A DNA stretch of 15,603 nucleotides from an uncultured Shinella sp. (GTDB lineage: Bacteria > Pseudomonadota > Alphaproteobacteria > Rhizobiales > Rhizobiaceae): contig CAMLOC010000015.1 of NCBI GenBank assembly GCA_946481465.1, forward strand, positions 1-15,603, given 5' to 3'. The position numbers were made by a program, and so were the translations under genes. Of this stretch, positions 14,259 to 15,603 are shown one piece after another. How positions within the stretch are numbered: the stretch's first letter is position 1; each line of letters opens with the position of its first letter. A model generated the notes under the pieces. The model had not been told where the DNA came from and did not search any database. It saw only the letters and a program-made list of their open reading frames with translations.

Positions 14259-15603
14259 GCCGATGCCCTCCGTGCCGGGGTCCTTGCGCCGGACGCTGCC
14301 GAAAGCAGCACGTCGCTGTCGAGTTCGCCGGCCCCGTATTCATTGACAAGTTCGCCGCGATAGATGACGAGCACCCGGTCGCAGAAGCCGGCAAGCTCCA
14401 GAAGGTCCGACGACATGAAGAGGATCGCGGCGCCTTCGGCGGCAAGCCGGTTCAGGAGCGTATAGATCTCGACCTTGGCGCCGACATCGACGGCCACGGT
14501 GGGTTCGTCGAGGATGTAGACCCTGGATTGGCAGCTCAGCCACTTGGCGAGCGCCACCTTCTGCTGGTTGCCGCCCGACAGCGTCTTGACCAGCGCGTCG
14601 CGGTGCGGCGTCTTGATCGAGAGTTCCTTGATGAGCCCGTCGACCGAGGCGTTCTCCGAGGCGCGCGAGACGAAGCCGCCCTTGCTGTAACGCGAGAGGC
14701 TGGCGAGCGAGATGTTCTCGCGCACCGAAAGCCCGACCGCGACGCCATGGGCGCGCCTGTCCTCCGGCACGAGCGCCACTTCGCCCGACACCGCCGCCAC
14801 CGGCGAGGGGAAGCGCGCCACCTTGCCGTCGATGGTGACGGCCCCGCGGTCGGGACGGTCGAGGCCGAACAGGCACTGGATGAGTTCCTTCACGCCGGAG
14901 CCGAGCAGCCCGGTCAGGCCGACGACCTCGCCCGCCTTCACGTCGAAGGAGACATCGCGGAAATGCGGCGCCATGCCGAGGCCGGACACCTGAAGAACCG
15001 GCGCGCCGACCGTGTTGCTGCGTCGGGGAAACATCTCGCCGACATCGCGGTTGATCATCATCGCGACGATATCGTCGATGGCCGTGGTGCGCGGGTCGAC
15101 GACGCCGACATCCGTGCCGTTGCGCATCACCGTCACGGTATCGCAGAGATCCTCGATCTCCTTCATGTAGTGCGAGATGAAGATCACGGCGATGCCGTCG
15201 TCCTTGAGGCGACGAAGCACGCGGAAGAGGCTGTCGACTTCCTTCTTCACCAGCGCGGCGGTCGGCTCGTCGAGCACCAGCACGGAGGCCTTCTGGGCAA
15301 GGGCGCGCGTGATCTGGACGATCTTCTGCTGGGCGGTGGTCAGGTCCTGCACGAGCGTGCCCGGCGGCAGGTCGAGATCGAAATACTGCTTCAGCAGTTC
15401 GGAGGCTCGCCGCGCCATTTCCCGGTGATTGATGAAGGGACCGAATTTCGGTTCGTGGTGCAGGAAGATCGCCTCGGCGATCGTCGCGGTGGGCACCAGG
15501 AGACGGTCCTGATGGATGAAATGGACACCAAGGCGCTCGACGCTTGCCGGCGTCAGCTTCGATACGGTCTCGCCGTTGACGCGGATGGTTCCCGCATCCG
15601 GCT
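14255..15603 (-). CDS. Ribose-type (CUT2) ABC transporter ATP-binding protein, N-terminus outside window
   Basis: Fused double-ATPase subunit (RbsA/MglA type) of a sugar importer. The frame is open to base 15603; the visible part begins with P-D-A-G-T-I-R-V-N-G-E, just after the missing first Walker A. The first domain shows Q-loop H-F-I-H-Q-D, an unusual signature L-T-T-A-Q-Q-K, Walker B V-L-V-L-D-E-P-T and I-F-I-S-H-Y. The second domain has the degenerate Walker A usual for this subunit (G-L-T-G-L-L-G-S-G-V-K-E-L), then V-P-E-D-R-R-A-H-G, signature L-S-G-G-N-Q-Q-K and I-L-D-E-P-T-V-A-V-D-V-G-A-K. About 449 residues of an expected 500 or so are present. It is the first visible gene of the operon and is translationally coupled to the permeases. 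The binding protein is not in the window. Confidence 0.93.
   Translation of the reverse strand, partial: PDAGTIRVNGETVSKLTPASVERLGVHFIHQDRLLVPTATIAEAIFLHHEPKFGPFINHREMARRASELLKQYFDLDLPPGTLVQDLTTAQQKIVQITRALAQKASVLVLDEPTAALVKKEVDSLFRVLRRLKDDGIAVIFISHYMKEIEDLCDTVTVMRNGTDVGVVDPRTTAIDDIVAMMINRDVGEMFPRRSNTVGAPVLQVSGLGMAPHFRDVSFDVKAGEVVGLTGLLGSGVKELIQCLFGLDRPDRGAVTIDGKVARFPSPVAAVSGEVALVPEDRRAHGVAVGLSVRENISLASLSRYSKGGFVSRASENASVDGLIKELSIKTPHRDALVKTLSGGNQQKVALAKWLSCQSRVYILDEPTVAVDVGAKVEIYTLLNRLAAEGAAILFMSSDLLELAGFCDRVLVIYRGELVNEYGAGELDSDVLLSAASGARTPARRASA

Noticed and set aside
11259..15603. Naming the sugar operon rbsACK for ribose
   Set aside because: Two different permeases, divergent sugar-side residues in the kinase and the presence of SDR and aldehyde dehydrogenase genes do not fit ribose use; family similarity alone does not justify the symbols.

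Overview
The window is GC-rich, densely coding DNA typical of an alphaproteobacterium, most likely of the Rhizobiales/Rhizobiaceae. I base this on codon use, on many stacked ABC-transporter operons and on the protein families seen; the genus cannot be fixed from the sequence alone. I see no rRNA, tRNA, CRISPR array, insertion sequence or integrase. No gene-free stretch exceeds 300 bases; the two longest gaps (2807-3000 and 8269-8467) are divergent promoter regions.

Region 1 (1-7623) looks like an amide/peptide uptake and hydrolysis locus. It starts with the C-terminal part of an amidase-signature hydrolase (+, cut by the window edge). Convergent to it is a family 5 solute-binding protein (-). 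Divergent from that is a complete M24 metallopeptidase (+). Convergent to the peptidase is a tightly coupled DppB-DppC-DppD-DppF-type ABC transporter operon (-) whose genes overlap by 4 bases at each junction. The operon has no binding protein of its own, so the one at 1301-2806 is its probable partner.

Region 2 (7738-8998) is a divergent pair: a MarR-family repressor (-) and a small VOC/glyoxalase-fold protein (+). The 199-base gap between them carries three copies of an 18-bp dyad operator, one an exact reverse complement of another, laid over a good sigma-70-type promoter for the VOC gene. This is the most striking non-coding signal in the window. The MarR gene also lies just upstream of dppB on the same strand, so it may also affect the transporter.

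Region 3 (8999-15603) is one long minus-strand operon. In transcription order it holds a ribose-type ABC ATPase (N-terminus beyond the window), two RbsC-type permeases, a PfkB-family sugar kinase, an SDR oxidoreductase and an aldehyde dehydrogenase. Gaps are 2-39 bases or overlaps. Together they suggest import and oxidation/phosphorylation of a sugar, polyol or related compound. The substrate cannot be named from the sequence. The binding protein, the promoter and any regulator lie outside the window.
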